This document shows, piece after piece, positions 33,351-43,265 of a stretch of DNA of 64,000 nucleotides; the first letter of the stretch is position 1; every line of letters starts with the position of its first letter. The notes beneath the pieces were generated by a model, which worked only from the letters and a program-made list of their open reading frames with translations, did not search any database and had not been told where the DNA came from. Source of the stretch: Heterocephalus glaber. Lineage: Eukaryota > Chordata > Mammalia > Rodentia > Bathyergidae. The stretch covers positions 11,197,069-11,261,068 of the forward strand of contig NW_004624784.1 in assembly GCF_000247695.1 (NCBI RefSeq), in the 5' to 3' direction. Position numbers and translations under genes: made by a program.

Positions 33351-33689
33351 ACTGCCACCTTTCCACATGCCCCCTACATCTTAAAGCAGAGAAAGAAACT
33401 CCGGTTAGTCTGACCAGTGCCATGCATAGAACAGTATTCCTTGTGGACTTTGTGATGACCTGATTAATTTTTATATGATCAAAAGCTGCAGGTCTCAGTC
33501 TTGTTATAGAAAGCAAATTTCCAGAGTATTGTCCCATTTTTGTACTTTTCATGGAAAAATTCAAGGTTTAGAGAGCCCGGTGGCTTTAAAATTTTCTATG
33601 AATTTCTTTCCTCTTATACCTATGACACAATAAATATAAACATATCATTCATTCACTAGTTCATACACTCACTCAGAAAGATTTCATCA

Positions 33690-33866
33690 ACTTGGGTATG
33701 TAATGTAATCACAGCTTCTTGGGAGGCTGAGGCAGGAGGATTGTAAGTTGGAGGCCAGACTGGGCAACTTAGTACAACTCCATCTCAAAATAAAAAATGA
33801 AAAAGGCCTGGGGATGTAGCCCAGTGTGAAGACCCTGGGTTCAATATCCAGTGCCACACAAAAAAG
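33690..33866 (+). mobile_element. Dimeric B1+ID SINE (B1-dID type), sense
   Basis: The left monomer is B1-like ('gtaatcacagcttcttggga', 'ggctgaggcaggaggattgt', 'ccagactgggcaacttagta') and ends in an A-rich linker ('aaaataaaaaatgaaaaagg'). The right monomer is ID-like ('cctggggatgtagcccagtg', 'gaccctgggttcaatatcca') with a short A tail. It is a diverged, older member of the same family as at 38,822. Confidence 0.8.
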
Positions 33867-33890
33867 CATATTTTGACAATCTATATGGTC

Positions 33891-33975
33891 CTTTTTTTTT
33901 TTTGGTACCAGGGATTGAACTCAGGGCCTTGTGCTTTTGAGCCAGGTGCGACGCCACTGAGCTAAATCCCCAGCC
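33891..33975 (-). mobile_element. ID SINE, antisense, with 10-bp TSD
   Basis: A poly-T run is followed by 'ggtaccagggattgaactca', 'gggccttgtgcttttgagcc' and 'cactgagctaaatccccagc', the reverse of an ID element. CTATATGGTC copies at 33881-33890 and 33976-33985 form the TSD. It lies only about 25 bases from the ID half of the preceding sense dimer, in opposite orientation. Confidence 0.9.
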
Positions 33976-34049
33976 CTATATGGTCTTTTATTCCCAAGTT
34001 ATTGATAGTCTATTGGCTCAAACAAGCCAAAAAAAAAAATTACAATTCT

Positions 34050-34960
34050 CTCAATACAGTGATAGAAATGTGGGCAGACTTTCATAAGAGCACAGAAAAA
34101 TGGACTGCAACCAGCCTCTGGAGGATGGAGAATTGGACAAAGCTCCTGGGAGGTGATGACTGAGTGGAATTTTAATGACTGAGATTGAATTAGCCAAATA
34201 GAGAAGGAGAGAGGAGATAGCATGAAAATAGAGAGTGCATGGCATATGCTGGGAAGTGCAGGCAGTGCAACATTGCTGGGATGGAAAGCATATGCAGTGG
34301 GTAGTGGAGATGAAAAAGGAGAAACAGACTGAAACCTGAAAGGGAGACTTGAAAAAATGAGGGGGACAATGAGGAGATGAATGTGTTTTAATGGTTAGGA
34401 TACAAAAATCTTAAGGAGAGCCATCTTATATTTCTGATTAGATTATGCTCAATTCAGGGGAAGACCAGGCTGGAAGGTTGTGGCAAGAGTCCCAGCCCTA
34501 CACTAGGAAATGAAGAAGGGAATAGATTAAAAGATTCTTGGCAAGTAAAGTCAGCAGAACTAGCTGTTGAGATTTGGGAATAAAGGATAAGGGTAAGCTG
34601 TGTTTTGACTTGTAGTATGAGGTATCTGTGGCACATCCAGGTAGCTCCATCTGTCCAGTGGGCAATTGGATATACAAGTCCAAGAGGTGGCCTGGAGATG
34701 GGATTTGAACATCATCAGCCGAACAGTGGGAGTTGCAACAATGGAAATCAGTTCAGTGAATTGGCCCAGGTGTTTTCCCCAATGCAATTATCTGTGATCA
34801 AAGTGCTGGCCAGATTTACCGTCACTGCTTTTGGGAGCCCACCCATAGAGGTACTGAGAGGAGTTTAAAGAAGTCATTGAAACCTGAACAAACAGCCCCA
34901 GATAAGACAGCTCAGCGTGGCAATCTAGCTTGGTATTCTACTCTAGATAAACACCAGGCA
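34050..34960 (-). repeat. L2 LINE, antisense
   Basis: The block runs parallel to the L2 reverse complement: 'tgggaggtgatgactgagtg', 'gaattagccaaatagagaag', 'gtgcatggcatatgctggga', and later 'cagctccatctgtccagtgg' with 'caattggatatacaagtcca' (L2 'gcagttggatatatgggtct') and 'gaacatcatcagccgaacag'. It is about 900 bp long, one of the longest L2 copies here. Confidence 0.65.
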
Positions 34961-34964
34961 AAGG

Positions 34965-35445
34965 CTTGGGGGGAAGCCATCTTCTTCCTCCCATTATGAT
35001 GAGAATGGTTGTTCTTTGGGACACTAACCTGACTGTTCACCAACTTCATAATCTTCACTGCTAATAACAATACCCTAGCAATCAGATTCTCCTTTTCAGC
35101 CTCCCTATGTAGAGTGCACAGGCTGATTGTAGGAGCATTGCTCTGAGATGGGCAAAGAGCTTAAACTTGGACTGTTCTTAATCTGAATAGTCACCACAGG
35201 TCCGTGAACCATGAAAGATCCTATCTTGAATCTAGAGTCCTGTCCCAGTCCTGAAGGTCACTGGATTTCCCACACCATTCCCACTTCTACTGTGTCATGT
35301 TCCTTCCGACATGGCAGGGTATGGGCATGTATGGAGTCATATGGTTATGAACATACAAATGACTATATGAATTCCCCTCCTCCTCCTAGTCCATGCACAT
35401 GCTTTGAGTTAGAAAAACATGTCCTTCCATATTAACACCTGGCAC
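34965..35445. other. Single-copy noncoding DNA
   Basis: No repeat, exon or RNA gene is recognised. Confidence 0.4.
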
Positions 35446-35449
35446 CTGG

Positions 35450-35900
35450 TATAAAATAAATCCAGCCTTAGTAATTATTCTAGAGCTCCGCGGCAGCTTT
35501 CTTCTGACCAGTGTTGAAGGCTGGTGCCAGTCACCATAACTAGGTGTGAATTAACGCAACAGCATCCGTGCTGCAGAGCCTCCTGGGCTTGTATTTGAAA
35601 CACAGCGCTGTGTTTTAGAGTCGTGGATAAAGTTCATTAATAGGTGCGAGCACAGTTCTCAAAGGGCAGTTCTGCCATATTTCCAGTCACTGTTCAGAAT
35701 TCTCATTAGTCAATTACCCTGCTCCTGCCTGCCTGGTTCCTGCGGTAATGTGTATTTTAAAGCCCCTGATAAGACACAGCATGTTTTAAATATACCTTAA
35801 TGTATTGGAAATGCACGAGCCCCCTTTGGGTTTATATATCTTAACCACTGACCAATTTTGCAAAGTTATAAATAAATGTTACAGGCATCAGCTGCAGTAG
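35450..35900. promoter_or_regulatory. Candidate conserved noncoding element
   Basis: This is repeat-free AT-rich DNA that retains CpGs ('agctccgcggcagctttctt', 'gaattaacgcaacagcatcc', 'agtcgtggataaagttcatt', 'taggtgcgagcacagttctc', 'cctgcggtaatgtg', 'gaaatgcacgagcc'). Homeodomain- and GATA-type words ('gtaattattctag', 'ctcattagtcaattaccctg', 'cccctgataagacacagc', 'gcaaagttataaataaatg') are frequent. CpG retention outside an island is unusual for neutral mammalian DNA and suggests constraint. Confidence 0.4.
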
Positions 35901-36089
35901 TAGAATCAGCTGGGGATATTTAAAAGCCAGTCTAAGGTCTAACTTACCTTTAAATCTGAGATATCAAGCATGGTGAGCAAAGCAGGTAGGAATATGCAGA
36001 TGATTTCCTGGTAATAAAATCAATAACCTTGACATATGAAGTGAGATTGAGTGGGAATAGGGTTGGTGGGGGAAGCAGCTTCGTTGAAT

Positions 36090-36690
36090 TAGCAAGTATT
36101 CTTGTGCAAGCGACTGTGCAGGGAATTATGGGGATACAGGGTGGTTCTGGCTGTCAAAGGTTTGTAAACATGCATAGGGCGATGAGAGATGAGGAAAGGA
36201 CACAGAGCATCAGAGAGGTTGAGTGACTACCTCTGGAGGAGGACAGAATGTAACAGGGCCAAATAGAGAGGATCCCCAAAAGATTTCTTTGGGCAGGTGG
36301 CAATTGAGATAAATTGAAAAATGAGTCCGATTGTATAGACAGAGAAAAGAAATGTGGAAGTGGTGAGGAAAAGGGCATGAGCAAAGAATGGGAGGTGATG
36401 TAGCTCATTCCAGGGTGTAGCAGACAGTCCAGCTGGGTAAGAATCCTGGGTGTGTGTGTGTTGGGGAGCAATGGGAAAGAAGGCTGGAGGGCAGCTAGGG
36501 GCCATTTTGTGAAAGTCCTTGAGCGCTAATGTAAGGAGTTTTTAAATAACTCAGTAAGAAATGGCCAGATCATTAAAAACTCTTGCACAGGGTAACAATA
36601 AGATAAGAATCACCTCACAGGGGACTAATTTGGCAGCAAGGTATATGAAGGACAAAAACAAGGAGATCCAGGAAATGAGGAGGCCAGCTG
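36090..36690 (-). repeat. L2 LINE, antisense, left part
   Basis: The block includes 'cagtgcagggaattatgg'-type words, 'agagcatcagagaggttgag', 'catgagcaaagaatgggagg', 'agctcattccagggtgtagc', 'gggccattttgtgaaagtcc', 'taatgtaaggagtttttaaa' and 'tggcagcaaggtatatgaag', in the order of the L2 reverse complement. It is cut at about 36,690 by an LTR and resumes at about 37,045. Confidence 0.6.
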
Positions 36691-36691
36691 G

Positions 36692-37042
36692 TGCTCTGGT
36701 TTGAATATGTCCACCTAACTCCTTGTTTGCAATCTTGATCCCCAACTGGAGGTGTTTGGATCACAGCAGCACAGCTCTCAGGAGTAGATCAGTGCTGTTT
36801 TGTGTGAGTGGATTCATGGGAGTGGGCTCATTTGAAGAGGATGAGTTTGACTCCCTCTTGCTTTCACTGTTGCCCGTGCACCTGCCACCATGGTATGACA
36901 CATCCAGAAGACCCTCATCAGATGTAAGTGCCTTGATGTTAGACTTTCCAGCCTTCAGAACTGTGGGGAGATAAACTTCAGTTCTTTATAAATCACTCAG
37001 TCTCAGGCATTCTGTTATAGCAGCACAGAGCAGATTAAGAGA
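36692..37042 (+). mobile_element. MaLR-type solo LTR nested in L2
   Basis: The LTR begins 'tgctctggtttgaatatgtc', contains 'tggaggtgtttggatcacag', 'gccaccatggtatgacacat' and 'ttccagccttcagaactgtg', then 'ggagataaacttcagttctt' and ends 'tctgttatagcagcacagag cagattaaga'. L2 sequence is found on both sides, so the LTR inserted into an older L2. Confidence 0.75.
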
Positions 37043-37135
37043 GCCAGTTATTGACTAGTGCACAAGAGGGTGAAGGAAAATCTGAACAAGTGTTTGAACA
37101 GTGGCTTGGAAGAGGAGCAGCAACTCAGAGAGTTG
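37043..37135 (-). repeat. L2 LINE, antisense, continuation
   Basis: 'gccagttattgactagtgca' followed by 'agagggtgaaggaaaatctg' continues the L2 reverse complement ('ggctattgcagtagtccagg') after the LTR insertion. Short and diverged. Confidence 0.45.
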
Positions 37136-37169
37136 TTTTTGAAAGGGAAGAAGGAAGATGAACATGAAT

Positions 37170-37178
37170 TGTGTGCGT

Positions 37179-37210
<32 letters not shown>

Positions 37211-37212
37211 CT
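37170..37212. repeat. (TG)n microsatellite
   Basis: About 20 TG units with two early interruptions. It is followed at 37,257-37,370 by an imperfect TATG/TGTA-rich tract. Confidence 0.9.
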
Positions 37213-37370
37213 GTAGTCCAATTCCTGTAGCAAATCAATTGGGCAGGAGGTAAAAGTGTGTAGATGTAAATGTATATGTGTATGTATACATATGTATGTA
37301 TAGAGTCATACGTGTATATTTTATGTGTATGCACAGTGATATATAGGTCTATGTATATAGTGTACATATA

Positions 37371-37788
37371 CAATCAGCCTTGAATCTGTGGGTTCCACAT
37401 CCATGGATTCAATCAATCATGAACTGAAATATTTTTAAATGTGCCTTTATTGAACAAGTGCAGACTTTTTCTTTCTTTTCATTATTTCTTTTCTTTCTTT
37501 TTTTTTTTTTGGTACTGGGTATTAAACTTGGGTCCTTGTGCTTGTAGGGCAGAAAGCAGGTTGTCATTATTTCTTAAACAATACAGTATAACAATTATTT
37601 ACATAGCATTTACATTGTGTTAAGTATAATAAGTAATCTAGGGATGATGTAAAATATAGGACAAGATGTATGTAGGTTATATGCAAATACTACAACATTT
37701 GCATAAGGGGCTTAAGTAGCCACAGATTTTTATATCAGGGCAGGGGGAGTCCTGGAACCAATTCCCCTGGATATCAGGGAGGACTGTG
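37371..37788. mobile_element. Tigger-like (TcMar) DNA transposon fossil with TA target duplication
   Basis: The left end 'caatcagccttgaatctgtg ggttccacatccatggattc' and right end 'ggaaccaattcccctggata tcagggaggactgtg' are imperfect inverted repeats of one another, flanked by TA on each side (37369-37370 and 37789-37790). The interior includes 'ttacatagcatttacattgt', 'aagtaatctagggatgatgt' and 'ggttatatgcaaatactaca', typical of this non-autonomous Tigger-type family. It is interrupted by an ID SINE at 37,491. Confidence 0.75.
37491..37563 (-). mobile_element. Truncated ID SINE nested in the Tigger-like element, 12-bp TSD
   Basis: A T-rich start is followed by 'ggtactgggtattaaacttg' and 'ggtccttgtgcttgtagggc', the reverse of the 3' half of an ID element. 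The 5' half (A box side) is missing. TCATTATTTCTT occurs at 37479-37490 and 37564-37575 as a perfect TSD, so the truncation happened at insertion. Confidence 0.85.
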
Positions 37789-37792
37789 TATA

Positions 37793-37793
<1 letters not shown>

Positions 37794-37828
<35 letters not shown>
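37794..37828. repeat. (CA)n microsatellite
   Basis: About 16-17 perfect CA units immediately right of the Tigger-like element. Confidence 0.92.
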
Positions 37829-37829
<1 letters not shown>

Positions 37830-38690
37830 ACATCTACATGTTATCTATCTACGTATCTGCCGGCTTACCTAAGTGATTTGCTACAGGAACTAGACCATAC
37901 ACAATTATGGGCACTGCTTAAACAGACTTTGAGGGATGACTATCTTTCATATGATGCTGGAGCTGCAGTCCACAGAGCAGACAGTTAAGAAGAGAAGACA
38001 GATCTCTATCTTGTCTTGGGACACCAAGGGTGAGCTGACCCCTCTAGAGGAGCTGGAACCCCTGAACACAGACAGAATCGGTGCCAGTTTTCACTGCGTC
38101 CAACCTGACAAACTAGGTAGCCTGCCAGGGAAGATGGTATCCTTATCATGGAGCTAAAGGTACACCTTGCTCAGGGGTCAGGGACGGTGAGGGAAGGTCC
38201 CAGGGTGTAGAGCAGTTACACAGCCAGCAATTGCCGGGGACCGATGAGAGGTGAGATCAGGAGAGCCACAATATGTGTGAACAATACAAGCTGCTATCAA
38301 GAGCACAGTGACTGGTGCTTCCCTTCTGCCCTCCAACTCTTGCAGGAAGATACCTCTTTTGGCTCTTCCTAGGCAGAAATCTACAGGAGGGAGTTCTGGA
38401 AAATGTAGTTCATTTGAGTAGCTGACTCGGCAGTGTAAAGCTAGCATAGCCAATAAGGGTGATGGGAATGGAACAAAGGAGGAAGGAGGAGTGGGCTGGG
38501 AGCTAGAAATAGATTAATAGTCTAGCTTTCCTAGCAAACAGCCTCCAACCCATCACACAAGCAGATCCCAGATTTGACTGTAAGATTCCTGAGTCAGGGT
38601 TTGCTTCATACTTACCTTGTTTTCCTCTGCAGCTCTTAAAAATAATTTGTTAAATATTAGTCTACAAGCACTGTAGTATTTTACATTTTT
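37830..38690. other. Single-copy noncoding DNA
   Basis: No repeat, exon or RNA gene is recognised. A 91-codon minus-strand frame has no known motif. Confidence 0.4.
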
Positions 38691-38699
38691 ATACTACAT

Positions 38700-38821
38700 A
38701 CTATGCATGTGAATTTATTGAATATACAGCACTATCTCAAATAGGGAGTATTATTATTCCCATTTTACTCACAGGGAGCATGGGGCTTAGGGAGATAAGT
38801 AATAGGTTCAAGGCCACATGG
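38700..38821 (-). repeat. MIR SINE, antisense, split by a dimeric SINE
   Basis: 'attattattcccattttact cacagggagc' and 'ggttcaaggccacatgg' are antisense MIR; the matching continuation 'gccacatggctagaaagtgac' resumes at 39,018 after a SINE insertion. Confidence 0.75.
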
Positions 38822-39015
38822 AGCTAGGCAGGGTGGCACATGCTTGTAATCCCAGCACTCTGGGAGACTGAGGTAGGAAGGTAGTGAGTTTAAACCCAAC
38901 CCAGGGAACTTAGTGACTTAGAGCATATATCAAAATAAAAAATAAAGGACTGAGGATGTGGCTCAGGGTACAGAATCTGGGTTTAATCCCCAGTACTGAC
39001 AAAGAAAAAGTAAAA
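38822..39015 (+). mobile_element. Dimeric B1+ID SINE (B1-dID type), sense, with TSD
   Basis: A B1 module ('ggcagggtggcacatgcttg', 'taatcccagcactctgggag') is joined through 'atcaaaataaaaaataaagg' to an ID module ('actgaggatgtggctcaggg', 'aatctgggtttaatccccag'). AGGCCACATGG (38811-38821) and AAGCCACATGG (39016-39026) are the TSD with one mismatch. It sits inside the MIR. Confidence 0.88.
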
Positions 39016-39177
39016 AAGCCACATGGCTAGAAAGTGACAGAGGTTTTGTTTTCACTTCATAGTCTGATCTGACTCCAAAGCTCCTGCTCTTGATCACTAC
39101 TAAATCTCAAACGTTCTCTGTTCCCAGCTGAGAGTTTGGTACACATGGGACATTTAATAACAATAATTAAGTTCCTG

Positions 39178-39226
39178 GATTTATGGATGAGGAATGGATG
39201 GATAAATGGTGGATGGATGAGCAAAT
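39178..39226. repeat. Imperfect (TGGA)n tract
   Basis: TGGA/TGGT tetramers ('gatgaggaatggatggataa', 'atggtggatggatgagc') form a short degenerate microsatellite. Confidence 0.6.
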
Positions 39227-39229
39227 AGT

Positions 39230-40450
39230 AGGACTGGGGTGTGCAGGAGAAACTGAGAGTACAGGGCACACAGAGGGCTGGGGGGAGCATGAGAAGCACT
39301 TACAAAGGCAAAGTCGACTCTGCTGTGCTGATCTTCACTGGGGTAGGGGGAAGATAATAGAGTAAGTGCCAGATAACCACTGAGTCCAGTGTTCTTTTGC
39401 CACTGAATTAGTCCACAGGCTTGTCCATGAAAAGCTGTGCTTTCAGTGGATCGTAATTTGTGTTATTTACCAGGGCTGTGTAAGCAGTAAACCAAGGATC
39501 AGGTGTCTGATTCCTAATTCTGCCTTCACAAGCAACTTGCTGGTGAACTTGAGTGTCTAATTCTCCATCTGCCCCCTGCAATGAGAATGCTTGCCAGGAT
39601 CCGTTCTTTAGCCTGCACCTGAGGTTCAGCCAGAGGAAAATGAGCCCAGCTCTTTGCTCCTCAGTTAACTCAAAATGATTGGCCCTGAATGAATGCATTG
39701 TACCCCTTAGAAATATGAGTAGCCCCTGGACCCTTCAGATTGCTCTGGAGATGTGATTAGTCCATTGGATGCTGGCCTTAGCAAAACCCCTCCTTGCCAG
39801 CCTGCCCCTCCTGGCAGGAGGCGGCTGCCCAGAGTGGGAGCTGGTCTCAAAGACAGTTTGTCTGCCTTCTCTTCCAAGCTTCCTGTATATGGGAAATGGA
39901 CAGCATCCATCCCAAGCCTCCCTACTCTTCGGCAGGCTGATCTCTGCCCTCTCTGTGAAGTTCCAGGAGCTGTGACATTATCTGCCAATTCCCAGGAGAG
40001 GCTGTGGACCACAGTTGTGAGCCCTGAGAAGGATGAATGTGCAGCAAGGGACAGTGCCAGACAGGGGACCTGCAGCACTGGTGTGATTGGCTGGCCTGGG
40101 CCCGCTATGCAGGGCAGGGTGAGCTGGGGTCTGGGGAGTGTCTGGGGTTGCTTCTCAGGCCCAAGCACCCTTGGTGAGGGGCTCAGCGCATGCAGCTCCA
40201 TTTACCATCTTTAGGAGTTAGAAGCTGTCTTTTGGATGTCTGCATTCCCCAGGGCTGAAGAGTCTTAGAAATGCCCCTGGCACCTGAGCATCCCACTGGC
40301 CACAATTAACCTGTTCAATACTAGGTCAGCAACTTTGCAGAAGACGTTTGTATACAGCATGTACTGGCACTGCTGACTCTGGCCCAGAGAAAGCCTGACA
40401 TGTCCCTAGTGGCAAAAGAAAGCTGGGAGCAAATTCTCCCCACATCACAG
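39230..40450. other. Single-copy DNA, GC-richer core with opposing open frames
   Basis: Between 39,700 and 40,215, a 164-codon minus frame and a 153-codon plus frame overlap fully in GC-rich DNA. Neither has recognised domains. A GGGTGAGC donor-like word at about 40,118 is not enough to call an exon. If any cryptic exon exists in the window this segment is a fair place to look, but I do not annotate one. Confidence 0.35.
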
Positions 40451-41525
40451 AATCCTGAGGCTCAGTGTGATATTTAGAGGTCACCTGGTCCATCCATTTG
40501 CCTGCAGCCAGGCCTGGACATAAATCAGCCTGGACAGATGAGGATCTGTGCTCTTTCTCAGCCTTCAGAAACCTGCGCTCACAGAAGGACATTTTATGTA
40601 CCCCCTTAGTATCTAATATTCATTACCCTGGAGGCAGTTTTCCTTAGAGGTCCTTCATGTTCCTCCTGCTGCCAGTGGTTCTCTAATTCATTTTCAATGA
40701 GGGTGGAAGGAAGAACCTGCCATGTGTGGTAGGAAATGGAATTCTGGAACTTTCTCGGATGGCTTCTCCTGAGCCAACATCTCTCTTCCATCTCAGAATT
40801 CAGTGACATCATGTTGCTGGCTAATAATCAGCTATGGTATGAATATTTATACCATGGAAATAGGCACATGCTATAAACTGAGGCTCCACCCCACCACCCT
40901 GCCCAGAGAGCCTGTTGTTCAACATTTACCAGTATATAATAGTCGTATGTAGCAATACTTCTTCACAGAACTTAGGTAGCAATTATCCATTGTACACCTC
41001 ACCTTAGTGACTTTAGCTATCACTTCAGTACCTTTGAGCAAAGCTCACTCATAGACAGCTCTGTGATTTCCCAGAGAACTGAGCCTGTGACCTGCATTCC
41101 CCACCACACAAGGCTTTTTATATAGCAGTTGCATGTCAACCGTGTGCTGAAGGAGTGAAGGGCACATAACAAATCATCAGGCTGAGTGGCTCAGGGTTTT
41201 CATTGTCTAAGCCTAATACAATCTCACTGTTTGAGTCAGATTTGCCAAACTGGTGATATGTTTATCTGAGCTGACTTCAGGGTTGTACAATTCAATTCAA
41301 GAAGGATTTATGAAACATCTACTCAATGTTCACTCTGGTCTAGGCTCTGGAGCCAGAGAGAAGGGGATGTTTATGAGTAGCAGCAGCCTGTCACTTCTAT
41401 TTTCAAATAACTTGCAATTTGATTTGAAGATATGAATGCAAGTGGAGAGTTAGAGATCAATATGAATTCTCTGAAAGAGTTGTGCTTGAAGGATCTTGAA
41501 TGGTCATAAAACACAACAGTTATAC
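40451..41525. other. Single-copy noncoding DNA
   Basis: No clear repeat or gene. 'ttagaggtcacctggtccat' near 40,477 resembles a scrap of an ancient repeat. Confidence 0.35.
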
Positions 41526-41534
41526 TATGAGGCT

Positions 41535-41735
41535 CTGGGTCAGCTTCCATTTGGTAGCTATGTGAGCTGGGAAGAGTTGCCCTATCCCACTCACATTTCT
41601 CATTCTAAGGAGATAACGCAATCTGTCTCATAGTGTAATTGTCAGATTCGATGTGTATTAATGCTTATAAAGCACTTAGCACATTGCCTGGAATATAGCA
41701 TATATAAAATACATAGACAGTCATCACTATTTTCA
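41535..41735 (+). repeat. MIR SINE, sense
   Basis: 'ggtagctatgtgagctggga', 'ctcattctaaggagataacg', 'tctgtctcatagtgtaattg', 'aatgcttataaagcacttag' and 'cacattgcctggaatatagc' follow the sense MIR from ctgtgtgacc to the 3' end. Confidence 0.8.
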
Positions 41736-41739
41736 TCAT

Positions 41740-41840
41740 AAAATCTAATGGCCTCTTTTTGAAAATGAGGAAACTGAGACACAGAAGTGGGAAAATGACT
41801 ATTTGTCAATTAGTGGCAAGCCTGGAATAAGCAGCAATAA
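41740..41840 (-). repeat. MIR SINE fragment, antisense
   Basis: 'tttttgaaaatgaggaaactgagacacagaagtg' is the antisense MIR core, starting within a few bases of the end of the preceding sense MIR. Confidence 0.8.
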
Positions 41841-41858
41841 CCAATTTTATTTGTCAGT

Positions 41859-42271
41859 TGTTACGGTTTACATCTAGATGTCTTCCCAAAGCCTCATGTA
41901 CTCATAAGTGGGCTTTGGGGAGGTGATTGGATCATGGATGTGATACTCATGTGATACTCATCATTGGATTGGTCCACTGATGAGTTTACAGCTAAAAGTG
42001 ATGTTGGGAAGTGAAGCCTGTTCAGAGAAGGTGGATCATGGGGGCATAGCGTGGAAGGGTCTATCTCCCTCCATCCTTCTTTGATCATTCTCTGCTTCCC
42101 CCTGCTATGCCATGAGCTATTTCTCCTCTGGGATGCCCCTCTGCTATGCTTTGCTGCCTGGAGCCAGCCAAATGTGAACTGAAACCTCTACAAACTGTGA
42201 GCCAAAATAAACCTCTCCCCTTGTGAGTGTTGGGTATTGTGTCTCTGTGATGAGAAGGTAACTAAAACAAC
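41859..42271 (+). mobile_element. MaLR-type solo LTR with internal 11-bp duplication
   Basis: The LTR starts TGTTACGGTTTACATCTAGATG and ends in 'gatgagaaggtaactaaaac aaca'. It includes 'cataagtgggctttggggag', 'gtgattggatcatggatgtg', 'ctgctatgccatgagctatt', 'ctacaaactgtgagccaaaa' and the AATAAA near 42,206. GTGATACTCAT is tandemly duplicated at 41940-41950 and 41951-41961, specific to this copy. Confidence 0.8.
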
Positions 42272-42284
42272 AGTATAGTGAGGG

Positions 42285-42560
42285 TACATGCTACAATAAC
42301 AAATATGCCCCCAAATCTTAACATTCTGTGCCTTAGCACAGTAGGTGTTATTTAATGTTCATGGAAAGACGATGCAAACTGGGAGATGCTATGCCATTCT
42401 TCAGGGGGCACAGTTTGGGATCCGTGGTCTCCAACACCACCACAATGGTGCAGATAGAGATGGAGGAGGTAGGTCAGCTCCTAACTGCTCTGTCTAGTCT
42501 AGTGGTCAGAACTAGCGATCTCGCCCCTACCCAAGAGAGGCTGGGAGTATCTGCTGGCAA
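42285..42560. repeat. Ancient interspersed repeat, family not assigned
   Basis: 'gctacaataacaaatatgcc', 'cccaaatcttaacattctgt' and a following degraded 'gttatttaatgttcatgg' match a common old mammalian repeat whose name I cannot fix. It directly follows the LTR. Confidence 0.35.
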
Positions 42561-43120
42561 AAGGCCATTTGATGTGCAAACTGTCTGCTGCGAGAATGAT
42601 GTTTCAAGTTGATGCAGAGGTATTGAAAGGAAGCATGTAAGTGCTTAATAGCAGTTCAGTACTGTATGTTAACAGTTTGTGATTAAGTAGCTTCATGAGA
42701 GGTATAGACAAGCATGATAGAAGATTAGAAAAGGAGCAGATAAGAAAGGAAAAAGGGCTGAATATTTCCCGTTGAAGGGGATAGTACTATATCAAGACCT
42801 AGGAATAGAGTAAGACCGAAAAAGGTAGGTAGAATCAGGAGACATGGAGAGAAATGTGGAGAGAAAGCCCCTTAAGTAGCATGGACAGGGAGGGGGGCTT
42901 GGTGAATTTCCTGAGAATTCTGAGGACGCTGGCCATATCCACCCGTCATCACGAGGGATCAAGTTGGAGGGCAGAAGGAGGATACCACTGTGGTCAGCAG
43001 CAATTCCCAACAGCTTAGGACATTGCTCCTGCCTCTTCCTCTTGCTTTCATTTTGAGAAACTTCCCCAGAGCCTGAGTTCCTTCTTGGCCTTGAAATAAA
43101 TGCTTCACTATGACATACAG
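42561..43120. other. Single-copy noncoding DNA
   Basis: No repeat, exon or RNA gene is recognised. Confidence 0.4.
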
Positions 43121-43124
43121 TGTG

Positions 43125-43265
43125 GTAGGAAGAGCACTGAATGCAAAGCTGGTAAATAAAATTTCCAGTTCTCACTTTGGCCATGATAGCCTGTGTGGCT
43201 TTGAGCAAGCCTCTCCTCTCCTCTGGGCTGCAGATCTCCTTGGTGAAATCAGGAGTACCCTAAGC
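43125..43265 (+). repeat. MIR SINE, sense
   Basis: 'ccagttctcactttggccat', 'agcctgtgtggctttgagca' and 'agcctctcctctcctctggg' reproduce the sense MIR 'tagctgtgtgaccttgggcaa' region. Confidence 0.7.

Noticed and set aside
39707..40214. Fully overlapping 164- and 153-codon frames on opposite strands
   Set aside because: Opposed long frames are expected in GC-rich DNA. No domain or conserved motif was recognised, and a donor-like GGTGAGC alone does not make an exon.
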